A stretch of 64,000 nucleotides of DNA from Clarkia xantiana subsp. parviflora. Taxonomy: Eukaryota > Streptophyta > Magnoliopsida > Myrtales > Onagraceae. Location of the stretch: contig JAPTYO010000059.1 of the NCBI GenBank assembly GCA_036873135.1, positions 26,002,567-26,066,566 of the forward strand, given 5' to 3'. Within the stretch, counting starts at the first letter, position 1. Each line of letters opens with the position of its first letter. The notes below the pieces were generated by a model, which worked only from the letters and a program-made list of their open reading frames with translations, was not told the origin of the DNA and made no database searches. Made by a program: the position numbers and the translations under genes. Shown here piece by piece: positions 62,064 to 64,000 of this stretch.

Positions 62064-62375
62064 GATCACCAGCAGTGGTGGTCTAGTGGTCAAATGCGCT
62101 TACTCCAATGTGATTTGGCTCCGAGGTCCCAGGTTCGAAACCCCTCAGGGGCGTCACCTCGCGGTGACCTGTTATAAAAAATATCAGGTCCCGTCTGGCC
62201 CACACACCGCCTCAGGCACATGAGGAGACGAGTAGAACTGGGCACGGGCCAGCTTCTTGACTATACTAGTGTCACGTGCCTGGAAAACTGGTGCTAGTTA
62301 GCACACCCAACATTACGTAGCGGAATGAGTCTCGGATCGCCACTACTAGTCCATTCCTTTTTTTAGCCAAAAAAA
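62064..62375 (+). mobile_element. tRNA-derived SINE
   Basis: A perfect 14-bp target duplication, AGAAGTATCAGATT, flanks it (62050-62063 and 62376-62389). The 5' part has an internal Pol III promoter: box A TGGTCTAGTGG (62079-62089) fits TRGYNNARNGG, and box B GGTTCGAAACC (62132-62142) fits GGTTCGANNCC. The rest is an unrelated body ending in a short T run and A run. About 312 bp with no ORF. The tRNA-like part is not a functional tRNA because no full cloverleaf with acceptor pairing is seen. Confidence 0.9.
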
Positions 62376-62389
62376 AGAAGTATCAGATT

Positions 62390-64000
62390 TATTGCTATTG
62401 GTTCACGTTTATGTAATACTTAAAAATATATGTATTATTTCGTTAACTTAAAATAAAAATAAAATAAAAATCAATCAATCTATAACTAAAACGTAGGGCG
62501 ATTAATAATATAGGGTATGATTTTAGTTTATTAACCTATTTATTATTATTAATTATGAAGTGTAGTCTTGTTTTTTTCCTGATGGCAGAGAAAGATACGA
62601 CTGGAATCTTGAGTCTTGGGTGAAAAGAGCAACTGGAAAAGAATGGTTATAAAGAGGGCATAAAGAATGGCTTTCCGCCAATTCCATGGGAACTGGAAGA
62701 ATGGTGGAGCCTTTTCAATTACTCATTGACCACCATCTTCTCTCTCAGTATCAATTCTTGATTTTTTGCTTCTTTGGGCAGCTAAACAGCATTAGTATAT
62801 ATGATATTAATTAAATTATGTAAGGCTTAAAGTATAAATGCATTCTAAAGTTTTGACCTTTTTTTTATATGTTCAGATAGCTGGCTAGTAGTAGATTAAT
62901 AATTTTTGTACGGTCCGTCCAATTCAGCAATATCGCTAGCATTAGTAATGTTATTGAATAAATTAAAATTGAGAATGAGGGGGAAATGCATTATATTCTA
63001 ATATTTATATTCATTAAAAAAAAAAAAACTTAAAATGTATACAGTGTTATGAATATATATTAGTGAATGATATTCTTAACAATATTATAGATAGCTATAA
63101 ATAAAATATTGTATGTAAATAATATGTAGATTTGTTTGTTTTTTTTTCCATTAAGTTTGTGTAAAACTCTATACAAACAAGCATTATATGAGAATGATAG
63201 CTCTTTCTCTAATGTTTTTTTTTTATTTACGTTTCTATCTAATTTCACGATATTGTTATCCGCATAAGATTGTTCATAAAATCAAACTTGACACCAATTC
63301 TCGAAGCTTATTAGTCATAAACCTACAATAACACTAAGGTATTTTTGATTATATGTATTATGATATACTAATATATGAATTCACTAATACTTTTTTTTTA
63401 TTAACACATGTGTTGAATGTATTATCCAATACTTATTTATATAGTAAATTATGTATTAGCTAAGCTTCATAAAAAACAATGCATCCTTTAATACACGATG
63501 AAGAATGACCAAAATATCATCACCTAATAGATAATGACTTCAGCAACTCGGCTCAACCCTAGGGTTTAGGGCCGGAGGCGTTGACATCGAGCCCGACTCC
63601 GGCGACATCGGGCCAAACTTCGGCGACTTTTGGTCGGGTTACGGCGATCACCGGATTACACTTTAAAAGTAATAACTTAAAAATGGTATATGAACTTAAG
63701 GATATTTAAGTATTTTAAACAGTTTATTAGTATATCTTAGTACATATTTCACACAAACATTGTATTAGGATATTCTAATACAACATAATACAAACTTCAT
63801 CTAAACATTGTTCAGCTAAGCATGTGTTAGAATATCTTAGTCTATACTTAACTAATACATGCAAATATACATAAGTGACAAAAATCAAATTCTTCTTTAT
63901 TGTTTCACTTAATTAAAAAAAATATTCTTCAATCACCTATCACTTGCGATACTCGATTCTCATTCGCCATCACTTCTTATCGTGATTACCTATTAATAAG
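62390..64000. other. AT-rich intergenic region to the window end
   Basis: No gene is supported. A GC-richer island at about 63545-63660 (AACCCTAGGGTTTAGGGCCGG, repeats of CCGGCGACATCGGGCC) stands in an AT-rich context and looks repeat-derived. Words like TTAGTATATCTTAGTAC recur around it. Confidence 0.5.

Noticed and set aside
62079..62142. A functional tRNA gene
   Set aside because: A and B boxes are present but there is no complete cloverleaf, and the sequence is inside a SINE with a 14-bp target duplication.
1..64000. CRISPR arrays, operons or phage-like systems
   Set aside because: This is eukaryotic DNA with spliced plant genes. No regularly spaced direct repeats or bacterial gene clusters were seen.

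Overview
This 64 kb window is nuclear DNA from a flowering plant, almost certainly a eudicot. It is AT-rich and repeat-laden between genes, its genes contain GT-AG introns, and every recognisable gene belongs to a plant family or plant subfamily. I cannot name the species. Exon coordinates were assembled by hand from splice signals, reading phase and remembered family sequences, so they are models. No alignment or transcript evidence was available.

I support nine loci. On the + strand are an intronless SHORT-ROOT-type GRAS regulator (4452-6002) and a small two-exon protein with an LxLxL (EAR-like) motif (31502-33067). On the - strand are a U-box cyclophilin of the CYP65/PUB49 type (11340-16406), a class I formin closest to FH6 (20442-23658), the chloroplast intron-splicing factor RNC1 (35360-38328), a prolyl 4-hydroxylase (39309-42235), a probably mitochondrial J-domain protein (44258-47998), a HOS15/TBL1-type LisH-WD40 repressor (49557-58595) and an intronless secreted peptide precursor of the PIP/PIPL type (61492-61743). 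From 35 to 59 kb, four housekeeping-like genes lie head to tail on the - strand with short spacers. The genes are not functionally linked. They are ordinary neighbours in a gene-rich stretch.

The gaps hold a rich set of non-autonomous transposons, many with readable target-site duplications (TSDs). They include a family of Mutator-like foldback elements (3612-4049, 30283-30792, 33192-33708, 43331-43852, and a different one inside an intron at 31731-32390). A Pack-MULE at 16769-17795 has captured part of an organellar tyrosyl-tRNA synthetase gene. There is also a hAT element abutting it (17811-18388), a hAT nested within a hAT (58927-59419 inside 58879-59826), a Helitron (7151-7732), a Tourist-like MITE (48588-48993), a tRNA-derived SINE (62064-62375), and LTR-retrotransposon debris at about 9.4-9.7, 27.0-27.6 and 34.0-34.9 kb. 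Several elements sit 280-410 bp upstream of start codons (SHR, CYP65, HOS15, RNC1).

I found no dramatic new multi-gene system. The most rewarding items are the Pack-MULE gene capture, the small peptide gene, the EAR-motif protein bracketed and penetrated by foldback elements, the hAT-in-hAT nest, and the conserved but unnamed C-terminal region of the J-protein.
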